From: Paludibacteraceae bacterium
GTDB lineage: Bacteria; Bacteroidota; Bacteroidia; Bacteroidales; Paludibacteraceae
Direction of reading: 5' to 3'
Assembly (NCBI GenBank): GCA_016292775.1
Contig: JAEDFN010000002.1
Coordinates: forward strand, 16,128 to 80,127
Length of the DNA: 64,000 bases
Part shown: piece by piece, positions 44,151 through 54,164 of the stretch
Position numbering within the stretch: the first letter of the stretch is position 1
Layout of the letters: each line of letters starts with the position of its first letter
The notes under the pieces: generated by a model
The model's input: only the letters and a program-made list of their open reading frames with translations
The model's database searches: none
Told to the model about the DNA's origin: nothing
Program-made: the position numbers and the translations under genes

Positions 44151-47100
44151 ATGAATTACAGAATTTTTGTAGAAAAAAAGCCTCAGTTCAGAGTTGAGGC
44201 AGATAGTCTTTTGAAAGAGTTGAATTCTAATTTACACCTTAATTTAAATTCACTCAGACTCCTTAATGTTTATGATCTTTTCGGATTTACTCCCGATTTG
44301 TTAGAAAAAACCCGTATGGGAGTTTTTGGCGAAATGGTTACAGACTTCGTCTATGATACTTTTTCATTAGAAGGGCTGTCGTATGTTGCAATAGAGAGCA
44401 TCCCGGGTCAGTTCGACCAAAGAGCTGCAAGTGCCGTAGATTGTGTAAAACTTTTGGAGCCAAGTGCAAATGTTGAAATCCGCTGTGCTCGCCTCATCGT
44501 TTTCGAAGATAAACTTACAGAAGATATTATCTCAAAAATCAAGAAATATACTATCAATGCCGTAGAATGCAGAGAAAAAGATATGAGTCGACTTGCAATT
44601 CCGGAGTCGGCAAAAGCAGGAGATGTTGAAATCCTTGCCGGATTTAGAGATATGACCGAAGAGCAGTTGGCCCCTTACTGTAAGGCTAATGGGTTGGCAA
44701 TGAACGCTGATGACCTTCGCTGTGTAGTGAATTATTTTAAAAACGAAGGTCGTGACCCTTACCATACGGAATTGATGATTCTCGATACATATTGGAGCGA
44801 CCATTGCCGCCATACTACCTTTACTACCGAACTTAAAGATATTACCATAGATACCTCTTTCATAGCAGAGAGCATAAACGGCTCATTGAAGTTGTATTAT
44901 GATATGCGTAAAGAGTTGAACAGAGAAAATAAACCTCAATGCTTGATGGATATCGCTTGCATTGGAGCTCGATATTTGCGTAAGTTGGGCTATCTCAATG
45001 ATTTGGAACAGTCGGAAGAGAATAATGCTTGCTCTATTTATGTGGATGTTGATGTAGATGGCAAGGTGGAAAAATGGTTGTTGCAATTTAAAAACGAAAC
45101 TCATAATCACCCTACCGAAATAGAACCATTTGGAGGAGCTTCCACTTGTCTTGGCGGTGCCATTCGAGATCCCCTATCAGGTCGTGCTTATGTTTATCAA
45201 GCAATGCGCGTAACAGGTGCGGGAAATATCTATCAGTCTGTAGATGAAACTCTTGTAGGTAAATTGCCACAACGAATAATCTCTACAAAAGCAGCCGCCG
45301 GATATTCCAGCTATGGAAATCAAATAGGCTTGGCAACAACACATCTTCGCGAGATTTATCACCCGGAATATGTGGCAAAAAGACTTGAAGTGGGAGCCGT
45401 TGTAGGCGCAGTAAAAGCGGAAAATGTTCGCCGTGAATCTCCAGCCCCGGGTGATATAGTGCTGATGCTCGGAGGCCGTACCGGTCGTGATGGTGTTGGT
45501 GGTGCTACAGGTTCTTCTAAAGAACATACTACTTCTTCGTTGGAAACATGCTCCAGCGAAGTGCAAAAAGGAAATGCTCCGGAAGAGCGTAAATTGGAAC
45601 GTCTATTCCGTCGTCCTGAAGTTACCCGACTAATCAAGAAATCTAACGATTTCGGAGCAGGCGGTGTTTCTGTTGCTATTGGAGAATTGGCCGATGGCCT
45701 TGATATATACCTCGATAGAGTGCGTACAAAATATAGCGGACTAAATGCTACTGAACTTGCTATTAGCGAAAGTCAAGAGCGTATGGCTGTTGTTGTGGAA
45801 GCTAAAGATAAAGACCTCTTTATGCAATATTGTGCTTCCGAAAATATTGAGGTTGTTCACGTTGCCGACGTTACCGATAAAGCACGAATGTGTATGTATT
45901 ATCACGGAAAAACTATCGTCGACTTAAAACGTGAATTTATTGATTCTGCCGGTGCCGTTCATTTTACTTCTGCAGAAATAGAAGGCGTAGAAGATAAAAA
46001 TCCTTTCGTTCGTACACCGGAAGGTGCAGATTTCAAACAGCGCTTTGTAAATAATTTAAAAGACGATAACGTTCAATCTCAAAAAGGATTGATAGAGACT
46101 TTCGATGCTACAATCGGTCGTAGCACCGTATTGATGCCGTTTGGAGGTAAATATCAAAGAACAGAAACTCAAGTGGGAGTGCAGAAACTGCCTGTTGACG
46201 GATTTACCAATTCTGCCAGTATGATGGCTTATGGTTTTAATCCTTTCTTATCAAAATGGAGCCCTTATCATGGAGCCGCTTATGCCGTTGTTGAGGCTTG
46301 TACTAAAGTTGTAGCCGCCGGTGGTGATTATTCAAAAATGAGATTCTCTTATCAAGAATATTTCCAAAGAATGAGTGATAAGAAATCATGGGGTAAACCG
46401 CTCGCCGCTCTTCTCGGAGCCCTCGAAATGCAAAACGACCTTAAACTGCCTTCTATCGGTGGTAAGGACTCTATGAGTGGTACTTTCCAAGATATCAATG
46501 TGCCTCCTACTTTAATAGCTTTCGGTATCACTATGGTAGATGCCTCTAAAGTGGTGGCTTCGCATTTCTCTAAAGCAAAACAGAATATTTACATCATTAA
46601 GCATACTCCAAAAGCAAACTATATGCCGAATACAGAGATGCTTAAAGCAAATTTTGCCAATTTCAACAGCCTTGTGCAACTCAATGCTATCGGTTCCGCT
46701 TTTGCAGTAGGAATGGGTGGCGTAGCAGAAGCAGTTGCTAAAATGAGCTTCGGATCAAATATTGGATGTGTTGTAAATTATGATGATAAAGAGATATTTA
46801 ATTACAATTACGGCTCAATAATATTCACCTCCGACTCGGTAGTAGATATGCCTAATGTAGATAAAATAGGTGAAACTACAGAAAAAGGTACTGTTGTTGT
46901 TAATGGAGAGGAATTTAATATCGAAGAACTATATCATATCAATACAGATAAATTTGCTACAATATACCCTCTATCTGCACCGGCCAAAGAGATGAAAATG
47001 GATGTAATCTCAAATCAAAAGCCAATAACAGAATATCCTTATGCCGCTGTAGAGCATCCAAGGGTATTTATACCTGTATTCCCGGGTACAAACTGTGATT

Positions 47101-47858
47101 ATGATTTGTCAAAAGCATTCCGTTGTGCCGGAGCTGATGTTCATACTATGGTATTCTGTAATCTTACCCCTTCTGATATAGAAAAATCTATTGTGAGAAT
47201 GGTAGAGGAATTAAAGCAATGCCATATCTTTGCATTAGCAGGCGGTTTCTCTTTAGGAGACGAACCGGATGGCTCCGCAAAATTTATTGCTACAGTGCTT
47301 CAAAATAGCGAGGTGGCAAAAGAAGTCCACTCACTTATCGATAGAAAAGGCCTTATCATCGGTATCTGTAATGGCTTCCAAGCCCTCGTAAAATCAGGTC
47401 TTTTGCCTTATGGTAGATTAGGTAAAGTTACAGAAGAGAGCCCTACTTTGTTTAGAAATAATATCAACCGCCATATCTCTCAAATGGTTACAACTCGCGT
47501 TAGTACTCTTAATTCACCTTGGCTTCGCGGATTTAAATTAGGCGAAGAGCATACTATTGCAATGAGTCACGGCGAAGGTAAGTTCGTAGTTTCGGAGAAA
47601 TTGGCTAAAGAACTTTTTGAAAAAGGTCAAGTGGCATTCCAATACGTAGATGCTTGCGGAAATATTACTATGAATTCCCCTGAAAATCCTAACGGATCAA
47701 GCTATGCCATTGAGGGTATTATCTCCGAAGATGGACTCATTATCGGAAAAATGGGTCATACCGAACGTTATGAAGAGAATATCTTTAAAAATATTGATGG
47801 TAATAAATATCAAGCTTTATTCGATAATGCAGTAGCCTATTTTAATAAGAGAAAATAA
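44151..47858 (+). CDS. purL: Phosphoribosylformylglycinamidine synthase, large single-chain form
   Basis: 1235 residues, the large PurL found in proteobacteria, eukaryotes and Bacteroidetes: an N-terminal PurS-like region, linker, two PurM-like ATPase halves (with HNHPTEIEPFGGASTCLGG and GRTGRDGVGGATGSS) and a C-terminal glutamine amidotransferase with nucleophile Cys in IIGICNGFQAL. Separate PurQ and PurS are therefore not needed. It converts FGAR to FGAM. Ends in TAATG, overlapping purC by 1 nt. Confidence 0.97.
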   Translation: MNYRIFVEKKPQFRVEADSLLKELNSNLHLNLNSLRLLNVYDLFGFTPDLLEKTRMGVFGEMVTDFVYDTFSLEGLSYVAIESIPGQFDQRAASAVDCVKLLEPSANVEIRCARLIVFEDKLTEDIISKIKKYTINAVECREKDMSRLAIPESAKAGDVEILAGFRDMTEEQLAPYCKANGLAMNADDLRCVVNYFKNEGRDPYHTELMILDTYWSDHCRHTTFTTELKDITIDTSFIAESINGSLKLYYDMRKELNRENKPQCLMDIACIGARYLRKLGYLNDLEQSEENNACSIYVDVDVDGKVEKWLLQFKNETHNHPTEIEPFGGASTCLGGAIRDPLSGRAYVYQAMRVTGAGNIYQSVDETLVGKLPQRIISTKAAAGYSSYGNQIGLATTHLREIYHPEYVAKRLEVGAVVGAVKAENVRRESPAPGDIVLMLGGRTGRDGVGGATGSSKEHTTSSLETCSSEVQKGNAPEERKLERLFRRPEVTRLIKKSNDFGAGGVSVAIGELADGLDIYLDRVRTKYSGLNATELAISESQERMAVVVEAKDKDLFMQYCASENIEVVHVADVTDKARMCMYYHGKTIVDLKREFIDSAGAVHFTSAEIEGVEDKNPFVRTPEGADFKQRFVNNLKDDNVQSQKGLIETFDATIGRSTVLMPFGGKYQRTETQVGVQKLPVDGFTNSASMMAYGFNPFLSKWSPYHGAAYAVVEACTKVVAAGGDYSKMRFSYQEYFQRMSDKKSWGKPLAALLGALEMQNDLKLPSIGGKDSMSGTFQDINVPPTLIAFGITMVDASKVVASHFSKAKQNIYIIKHTPKANYMPNTEMLKANFANFNSLVQLNAIGSAFAVGMGGVAEAVAKMSFGSNIGCVVNYDDKEIFNYNYGSIIFTSDSVVDMPNVDKIGETTEKGTVVVNGEEFNIEELYHINTDKFATIYPLSAPAKEMKMDVISNQKPITEYPYAAVEHPRVFIPVFPGTNCDYDLSKAFRCAGADVHTMVFCNLTPSDIEKSIVRMVEELKQCHIFALAGGFSLGDEPDGSAKFIATVLQNSEVAKEVHSLIDRKGLIIGICNGFQALVKSGLLPYGRLGKVTEESPTLFRNNINRHISQMVTTRVSTLNSPWLRGFKLGEEHTIAMSHGEGKFVVSEKLAKELFEKGQVAFQYVDACGNITMNSPENPNGSSYAIEGIISEDGLIIGKMGHTERYEENIFKNIDGNKYQALFDNAVAYFNKRK

Positions 47859-48595
47859 TGGAAAATTTTATTGATGAAAACCAAACTCCTACAACAAAGA
47901 TGTTGTATGAAGGAAAGGCAAAACAGATTTTCGAAACCCCGGAAGAGGATAAGGTAATTGTACATTATAAAGATGATGCCTCTGCTTATAATGGAATAAA
48001 ACGCGCTCAAATAACAAATAAAGGGGTGCTGAACAATAAAATATCTTCTATCATATACAAGAAATTGGAAGAATTTGGAGTGAAAACTCACTTTATACGT
48101 CGCATTGATGATAGAAATCAACTATGTAAAAAGGTGCAAGTATTCCCTCTTGAAGTTATAGTTCGTAACCGTGCTGCCGGCTCAATGGCTGTACGCCTCG
48201 GCCTTGAAGAGGGGATGAAATTCAATAATGTCATTTTTGAATATTGCTATAAGAATGATGAGCTGGATGACCCGCTTATAAATGAGCATCACGCCGTTGC
48301 CTTAGGCCTTTCCACTTACGAAGAGATGGAAAAAATTCACGACCTTGCCAACACTATAAATAAGTATTTAATACAAATTTTTAATGAAATAGATGTAGTA
48401 TTGGTGGATTTTAAAGTCGAGTTCGGTAGGTTATCGGATGGCACTCTTGTTTTAAGCGACGAAATAAGTCCTGATACTTGCCGCTTGTGGGATGCAAATA
48501 CTATGGAATGTATGGATAAAGATCGTTTCCGCAGAGACTTGGGTAGAGTTGCAGAGGCGTATAATGAAATTTTAAATCGATTGTCAAAACTATAA
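47858..48595 (+). CDS. purC: SAICAR synthetase, short bacterial type
   Basis: 245 residues, the short form typical of Firmicutes and E. coli. YEGKAKQIFET (ATP loop), DDASAYNGIKRAQI, EVIVRNRAAGSM and VLVDFKVEFG...SDEISPDTCRLWD all conserved, so it looks active. It ligates aspartate to CAIR. It overlaps purL by 1 nt and is followed 11 nt later by a second SAICAR synthetase of another type, so the function appears doubled. Confidence 0.93.
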   Translation: MENFIDENQTPTTKMLYEGKAKQIFETPEEDKVIVHYKDDASAYNGIKRAQITNKGVLNNKISSIIYKKLEEFGVKTHFIRRIDDRNQLCKKVQVFPLEVIVRNRAAGSMAVRLGLEEGMKFNNVIFEYCYKNDELDDPLINEHHAVALGLSTYEEMEKIHDLANTINKYLIQIFNEIDVVLVDFKVEFGRLSDGTLVLSDEISPDTCRLWDANTMECMDKDRFRRDLGRVAEAYNEILNRLSKL

Positions 48596-48606
48596 TATTA
48601 AATAAA

Positions 48607-49554
48607 ATGAAGGCACTTACTGCTACAAATTATAATTTTAAAGCACAAACCAAGGTATATAATGGTAAGGTGCGTGATGTATATTTCCTTTCTGATGGTC
48701 GCTTAGTAATGGTGGCTACGGATAGAATTTCTGCTTTTGATGTTATACTACCAAAAGGAATTCCTTATAAAGGTCAGATTTTAAATCAAATAGCGTCAAA
48801 ATTTTTGGATAGTACTGCAGATATTTGTCCTAATTGGAAACTCGCCGTGCCGGACCCTATGGTAACAGTGGGAGTCTGCTGTCAAGGTTTTCCGGTAGAG
48901 ATGATTGTTCGCGGATACTTGTGTGGTAGCGCTTGGCGTGCTTATAAAAAAGGTGTTCGCGAAATTTGCGGTGTGAAACTCCCTGATGGAATGCGTGAAA
49001 ATGAGAAATTCCCAACCCCTATTATCACTCCGACAACAAAAGCCGAAATCGGTGAGCATGATGAGGATATCTCTCGTGAAGAGATTATCTCTCGAGGCCT
49101 CGTTTCAAAAGAAGATTACGAAATTTTAGAAAAATATACTCTTGCCCTTTTTGAAAGAGGTACAAAAATTGCAGCGGAAAGAGGTCTTATCCTTGTGGAT
49201 ACTAAATATGAATTCGGAAAATATGATGGAAAAATCTATTTGATGGACGAGATTCATACTCCCGATTCAAGCCGTTATTTCTATGCAGAGGGCTATGAAC
49301 AAAATTTTAAAGACGGAAAACCACAACGCCAATTGAGTAAAGAGTTTGTTCGTGAATGGTTGATGGAGAATGGATTCCAAGGTAGAGAGGGCGATGTATT
49401 ACCTGAGATGACCGACGAGGTTGTGAACAATATCACACTTCGTTATTGCGAATTGTACGAGCATATTACAGGAGAGAAATTTATCCTTTCTGATGCTGAT
49501 GTAGATTTGTCGGCGAGAATAGAGAAAAATATATCAGAATATCTTGATAAATAA
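48607..49554 (+). CDS. purC: SAICAR synthetase, long (ADE1-like) type
   Basis: 315 residues, the longer form like yeast Ade1 and most Bacteroidetes PurC. YNGKVRDVYFLSDGRLVMVATDRISAFD, PVEMIVRGYLCGSAW, LVDTKYEFGK and MDEIHTPDSSRYF are conserved. It catalyses the same reaction as the preceding 245-residue protein, yet the two share only the general fold and motifs. It precedes purF by 2 nt. It is likely the ancestral Bacteroidetes copy. Confidence 0.94.
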   Translation: MKALTATNYNFKAQTKVYNGKVRDVYFLSDGRLVMVATDRISAFDVILPKGIPYKGQILNQIASKFLDSTADICPNWKLAVPDPMVTVGVCCQGFPVEMIVRGYLCGSAWRAYKKGVREICGVKLPDGMRENEKFPTPIITPTTKAEIGEHDEDISREEIISRGLVSKEDYEILEKYTLALFERGTKIAAERGLILVDTKYEFGKYDGKIYLMDEIHTPDSSRYFYAEGYEQNFKDGKPQRQLSKEFVREWLMENGFQGREGDVLPEMTDEVVNNITLRYCELYEHITGEKFILSDADVDLSARIEKNISEYLDK

Positions 49555-49556
49555 TT

Positions 49557-50984
49557 ATGACTTCAGATTCTAATTTTCCGGAACATTATTTCAATGATGA
49601 AATACACGAAGAGTGTGGCGTTTTCGGAGTATTCGGCGTGGAAAATGCGTCAAGTTTAGCTTATTATGGTTTGCATGCCCTTCAGCATCGCGGACAAGAG
49701 GGATGCGGTATTGTTTGTGTCGACGAGAATAAGAATTTTAAGCGCGTCAAAGGAGAAGGCCTTGTTACAGAAATCTTTAATGAGAAAAATCTCGAGACGT
49801 TAAAGGGCGACTCCGCTATTGCACATGTTAGATACCCGACTCATGGAGGTGGCGGTATAGAGAATGTACAGCCCTTCTTGTTTCGCCATCATACCGGTGA
49901 TTTTGCCTTGGCACATAATGGTAACTTGGTGAATTCAAAAGAATTAGCTCGGTATTTGGAGCATAAGGGCAGCTTGTTTCAGTCTACTTCCGACAGCGAG
50001 TTGCTCGCCCACCTTATCAAAAAAGATAATAATGGCAAACATAGAATACATAATATCGTTGACGCTCTGAATATGATAGAGGGTGCTTTTGCCTTCTTAA
50101 TCCTTTCGGATAAACGCCTTTATTGCGCCCGCGATAAATACGGTCTTCGCCCATTGTCAATCGGTAAGTTGAATGGCGGTTATGTAGTAAGTTCGGAGAC
50201 TTGCGCTCTCGATGTAGTAGGAGCAGAGTTTGTCAGAGATGTAGAACCCGGAGAAATCGTAATTATCGATGCCGAAGGCCTTCGTTCTGTGCATTATTCC
50301 CAATTCAAACATCATTATATGTGCTCTATGGAGTTTGTATATTTCGCTCGTCCTGATAGTGATATAGAGGGACTCAATGTACATGCTTTCCGTAAAGAGT
50401 CCGGAAGAATTCTATACCGTGAGCGACCTACTGAAGCGGACATCGTTATCGGTGTTCCCGACTCAAGTTTAAGTGCTGCAATAGGTTATAGCGAAGAGAG
50501 TGGCATCCCTTATGAGATGGGTCTTATAAAAAATAAATACGTAGGACGTACTTTTATCCAGCCAAGTCAAGAGTTACGCGAAAAGGGAGTGAGAATGAAA
50601 CTATCCGCTGTAAGGTCAATAGTAAAAGGTAAACGCGTTATCATGGTTGATGATTCTATTGTCAGAGGCACCACGTCACGCCGTATAGTACAACTACTTC
50701 GCGAGGCAGGGGCTTCACAAGTGCATGTTCGCATAGCTTCGCCGCCTTATGCACATCCTTGTTTCTATGGAGTAGATACTGCTACTTACGACGAATTAAT
50801 CTCTTCTCGTTTGAATGTCGAGGAACTATGCAAAGAACTTTCTGCCGATTCACTACAATTCTTGTCGGTAGAGGGATTGTATAAAGCCGGAAAACGTGAT
50901 GAACTTTGCACAGCTTGTTTCTCAGGAAAATATCCTACAATGCTATATAGCTCTTTTGAAGAGGCAAATAAACAATGTAAATAA
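49557..50984 (+). CDS. purF: Amidophosphoribosyltransferase
   Basis: 475 residues. EECGVFGVFG places the Ntn nucleophile at Cys20 after a removable propeptide. Glutaminase domain (HALQHRGQEG, SAIAHVRYPTHGGG), PRPP-binding VIMVDDSIVRGTTSRR, and late Cys residues (GKRDELCTACFSG) that probably belong to the [4Fe-4S]-type Cys set. It commits PRPP to purines and is the usual feedback point for AMP/GMP. Confidence 0.96.
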   Translation: MTSDSNFPEHYFNDEIHEECGVFGVFGVENASSLAYYGLHALQHRGQEGCGIVCVDENKNFKRVKGEGLVTEIFNEKNLETLKGDSAIAHVRYPTHGGGGIENVQPFLFRHHTGDFALAHNGNLVNSKELARYLEHKGSLFQSTSDSELLAHLIKKDNNGKHRIHNIVDALNMIEGAFAFLILSDKRLYCARDKYGLRPLSIGKLNGGYVVSSETCALDVVGAEFVRDVEPGEIVIIDAEGLRSVHYSQFKHHYMCSMEFVYFARPDSDIEGLNVHAFRKESGRILYRERPTEADIVIGVPDSSLSAAIGYSEESGIPYEMGLIKNKYVGRTFIQPSQELREKGVRMKLSAVRSIVKGKRVIMVDDSIVRGTTSRRIVQLLREAGASQVHVRIASPPYAHPCFYGVDTATYDELISSRLNVEELCKELSADSLQFLSVEGLYKAGKRDELCTACFSGKYPTMLYSSFEEANKQCK

Positions 50985-51002
50985 TAAAAAAGATAATATA
51001 TT

Positions 51003-52037
51003 ATGGCTCAAAGTTATGAAAATGCCGGAGTAAATTTGGAAGCCGGTTACGAGGTGGTTCGTAGAATAAAAAAGCATGTTGCTTCCACAAATAGATTGGG
51101 AGTAATGGGTAATATCGGTGCTTTTGGCGGAATGTTCGATTTATCGGCCCTAAAAGTAAAAGAACCTGTTTTGGTTAGCGGTACCGATGGCGTCGGTACT
51201 AAATTGAAATTGGCTTTTGCCCTTGATAAACACGATACTATTGGTATTGATGCAGTAGCTATGTGTGTCAATGATGTACTTGCCCAAGGTGCGGAACCGT
51301 TATTCTTTCTCGATTATGTGGCAGTAGGCTCTAATAATCCGCAAAAAATAGAAAATATTGTTGCAGGTGTAGCTGATGGTTGCCGCCAAGCCGGTTGTGC
51401 CCTTATCGGTGGTGAAACTGCCGAGATGCCGGGTATGTATAGTGATGGCGAATATGATATAGCCGGTTATACTTGCGGCGTGGTGGAGAAAAGTAAACTT
51501 ATCGATGGTACTAAAGTAGCAGTAGGTGACGTGCTGGTAGGTATTGCTTCTACCGGTGTACACTCTAATGGTTTTAGCCTCGTACGTAAAGTTATTGCCG
51601 ATAACAACATTGATATCAAATCAATAATGCCGGAATTAAGTACCGACAAATGTGTGGGTGAAGTGCTTCTTACTCCTACTCGTATATATGTTAAGCAAGT
51701 TCTCGACGTAATTCGCAATTGCGATGTTCACGGTATTAGCCATATCACCGGTGGCGGTTTTGACGAGAATATTCCTCGTATCCTTAAAGATAATCAAGGT
51801 ATTGAGGTTGTTGAGGGCTCTTGGAATATCCTTCCGGTATTTAACTTCCTTGAGAAATATGGTAAAATACCTCATCGTGAGATGTTTAATATATATAATA
51901 TGGGTATCGGTATGGTGATAGCAATGCCGGAAAATGAAGCTGGTAAAGCTATAGAAATACTCAAAGCTTATGGAGATACCGCATCTGTTATCGGTAAGGT
52001 TACTGATAAACCCGGAGTAAATATAATAATGAAATAA
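51003..52037 (+). CDS. purM: Phosphoribosylformylglycinamidine cyclo-ligase (AIR synthetase)
   Basis: 344 residues. SYENAGVNLEAGYEVVRRIK, LVSGTDGVGTKLKLA, GIDAVAMCVNDVLAQGAEPLFFLDY, GGETAEMPGMY and GGGFDENIPR, all PurM hallmarks. Converts FGAM to AIR. Spaced 18 nt after purF and 2 nt before purN. Confidence 0.96.
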   Translation: MAQSYENAGVNLEAGYEVVRRIKKHVASTNRLGVMGNIGAFGGMFDLSALKVKEPVLVSGTDGVGTKLKLAFALDKHDTIGIDAVAMCVNDVLAQGAEPLFFLDYVAVGSNNPQKIENIVAGVADGCRQAGCALIGGETAEMPGMYSDGEYDIAGYTCGVVEKSKLIDGTKVAVGDVLVGIASTGVHSNGFSLVRKVIADNNIDIKSIMPELSTDKCVGEVLLTPTRIYVKQVLDVIRNCDVHGISHITGGGFDENIPRILKDNQGIEVVEGSWNILPVFNFLEKYGKIPHREMFNIYNMGIGMVIAMPENEAGKAIEILKAYGDTASVIGKVTDKPGVNIIMK

Positions 52038-52039
52038 TT

Positions 52040-52606
52040 ATGGTGAAAATAGCGGTTTTTGCATCGGGTAGCGGTACTAATTTCGAAGCAATTGTCGAGG
52101 CTTGCGAGAATGGCGTTATTAATGCCAAGGTTGATATCTTGATTTGCGATCGCCCGGGAGCTTACGTCATTGAAAGAGCTAAAAATCATAACGTAGATAC
52201 TTTCGTTCTTACCCCTAAGCAATGTAAATCCAAAGCCGACTACGAAGAGCAAATTCTACATGAATTACAGTTGCGTAATATCTCATTGATTTGCCTTGCC
52301 GGATATATGAGGATAATTACCCCTGTTATCTTTGAGCCTTACAAAAATAGAATATTGAATATTCACCCGGCTTTATTACCTTCTTTTAAAGGGGCTCACG
52401 GAATTGACGATGCTTTCAATTTCGGAGTTAAAGTATTCGGTGTTACAGTGCATTTTATCGATTTATCTATCGATGGAGGTACTATCGTTATGCAACGCGC
52501 TTTTGAATATTATGGTGATGATAGAGATGAAGTGGAACAAAAAATCCATGCCATAGAGCATCAATTATATCCGGAAGCAATAAACCGTGTTTTGTCTAAC
52601 TTTTAA
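52040..52606 (+). CDS. purN: Phosphoribosylglycinamide formyltransferase (10-formyl-THF dependent)
   Basis: 188 residues. ASGSGTNFEAI phosphate loop, LAGYMRIITP, catalytic Asn-His-Asp set in NIHPALLPSFKGAHGIDDAF and VHFIDLSIDGG. It uses 10-formyl-THF, supplied by the FolD enzymes encoded at the end of this operon. Confidence 0.96.
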   Translation: MVKIAVFASGSGTNFEAIVEACENGVINAKVDILICDRPGAYVIERAKNHNVDTFVLTPKQCKSKADYEEQILHELQLRNISLICLAGYMRIITPVIFEPYKNRILNIHPALLPSFKGAHGIDDAFNFGVKVFGVTVHFIDLSIDGGTIVMQRAFEYYGDDRDEVEQKIHAIEHQLYPEAINRVLSNF

Positions 52607-52630
52607 TCTTAATGATAATACAATATTAAT

Positions 52631-54160
52631 ATGCGTGCATTAGTAAGCGTAAGTGATAAGGCAGGTCTCGTGCCTTTTGTAAATAGTCTTGTTTCGCTTG
52701 GATGGGAAATCATTGCTACAGGCGGTACAATGAAGCTACTTCAAGAGAATGGAATAAAAGTGATAAATATCAGTGAGGTGACGGGCTTCCCTGAAATTTG
52801 TGATGGTAGAGTAAAAACCCTTCATCCTAAAGTTCATGGTGGCTTACTCGCTCGCCGTGATGATGAATCCCATCTTAAGGCTTTGAAGGATAATAATATA
52901 GAGTTTATTGATATGGTTTGCGTTAATCTTTATCCTTTCCGTCAAACAATATCAAAATCCGACGTCACTATGGATGATGCCATAGAGAATATTGACATAG
53001 GTGGACCTTCAATGCTTCGCAGTGCCGCGAAAAACTACAAAGATGTTACCGTAGTGTGCGACCCTGATGATTATAATACTATCATAGACGAAATAAAAGC
53101 TAATGGTAATACTACTTTGGATACCCGCTTGAAATTGTCGGCAAAAGCATATACTCATACCGCAGAATATGATATGTGTATAGCAACTTATATGCGTAAA
53201 CAGGCCAACTTGAATGAAAAATTATTCCTTGAGTATGACCTCGTTCAGAACTTGCGTTATGGAGAAAATCCTCACCAACAAGCAAAATTCTATCGTACTG
53301 CCGATGATATGCCTTTCTCTTTAGGTTGTGCAAAACAACTTCATGGTAAGGAGTTGAGTTATAATAATATACAAGATGCCGACGCCGCTCTTGCTATTGT
53401 AAGAGAGTTTAACGTGCCTTTCTGTGTAGGCCTTAAACACATGAATCCTTGTGGCGCCGCTATCGGAAAAGATGTAGTGGATGCATGGACAAAAGCTTAT
53501 GAGGCGGATAAGGTAAGTATTTTCGGAGGTATTGTAGCTACAAACTGCGAAATTACCCTCGAAGTTGCTCAGTTGATGAAGCCTATATTCCTTGAAATCA
53601 TCATGGCTCCTAAATTTAGTAAAGAGGCATTCGAACTCCTTTCTACTAAGAAAAATCTTCGTTTAATAGAGGTACCTATGTATAAAATGCCTTATACCCC
53701 TATGCAATATAAGAGCGTTTGCGGCGGCTTGCTCGCTCAGGATATGGACCTTAATACAGCTGTCGTTGTTGATGATATGACGGTGACAAAAAAACATGCC
53801 TCTGAAGCGGAACTTGATGACCTCAATTTCGGACTCCGTATAGTGAAACATGTTAAGTCTAATGCTATTGTTATCGTTAAAAACGGACAAACTCTCGGCG
53901 TTGGAGCAGGTCAAATGAATAGAATCGGCTCTGCAGAAATCGCATTGAAGCAAGCCCATGCCAATGGTGTAAAAGAAAACCTTGTTATGGCTTCCGATGC
54001 CTTCTTCCCTTTTGACGATTGTGTTACTCTTGCTAACGATATGGGTGTTACCGCTATAGTACAACCCGGTGGTAGCGTTCGTGATGAAGATTCTATAAAG
54101 AAAGCCGACGAATGCGGTATAGCAATGTTATTCTCCGGAATGCGCCATTTTAAACATTAA
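52631..54160 (+). CDS. purH: Bifunctional AICAR formyltransferase / IMP cyclohydrolase
   Basis: 509 residues. N-terminal IMP cyclohydrolase (MGS-like) domain with ALVSVSDKAGLV, ATGGTMKLL and DGRVKTLHPKVHGGLL; C-terminal AICAR transformylase with LRYGENPHQQAKFY, LKHMNPCGAAIG and AIVQPGGSVRDEDSI. Does the last two IMP steps, the first with 10-formyl-THF. 24 nt after purN, 4 nt before purD. Confidence 0.97.
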   Translation: MRALVSVSDKAGLVPFVNSLVSLGWEIIATGGTMKLLQENGIKVINISEVTGFPEICDGRVKTLHPKVHGGLLARRDDESHLKALKDNNIEFIDMVCVNLYPFRQTISKSDVTMDDAIENIDIGGPSMLRSAAKNYKDVTVVCDPDDYNTIIDEIKANGNTTLDTRLKLSAKAYTHTAEYDMCIATYMRKQANLNEKLFLEYDLVQNLRYGENPHQQAKFYRTADDMPFSLGCAKQLHGKELSYNNIQDADAALAIVREFNVPFCVGLKHMNPCGAAIGKDVVDAWTKAYEADKVSIFGGIVATNCEITLEVAQLMKPIFLEIIMAPKFSKEAFELLSTKKNLRLIEVPMYKMPYTPMQYKSVCGGLLAQDMDLNTAVVVDDMTVTKKHASEAELDDLNFGLRIVKHVKSNAIVIVKNGQTLGVGAGQMNRIGSAEIALKQAHANGVKENLVMASDAFFPFDDCVTLANDMGVTAIVQPGGSVRDEDSIKKADECGIAMLFSGMRHFKH

Positions 54161-54164
54161 TATT

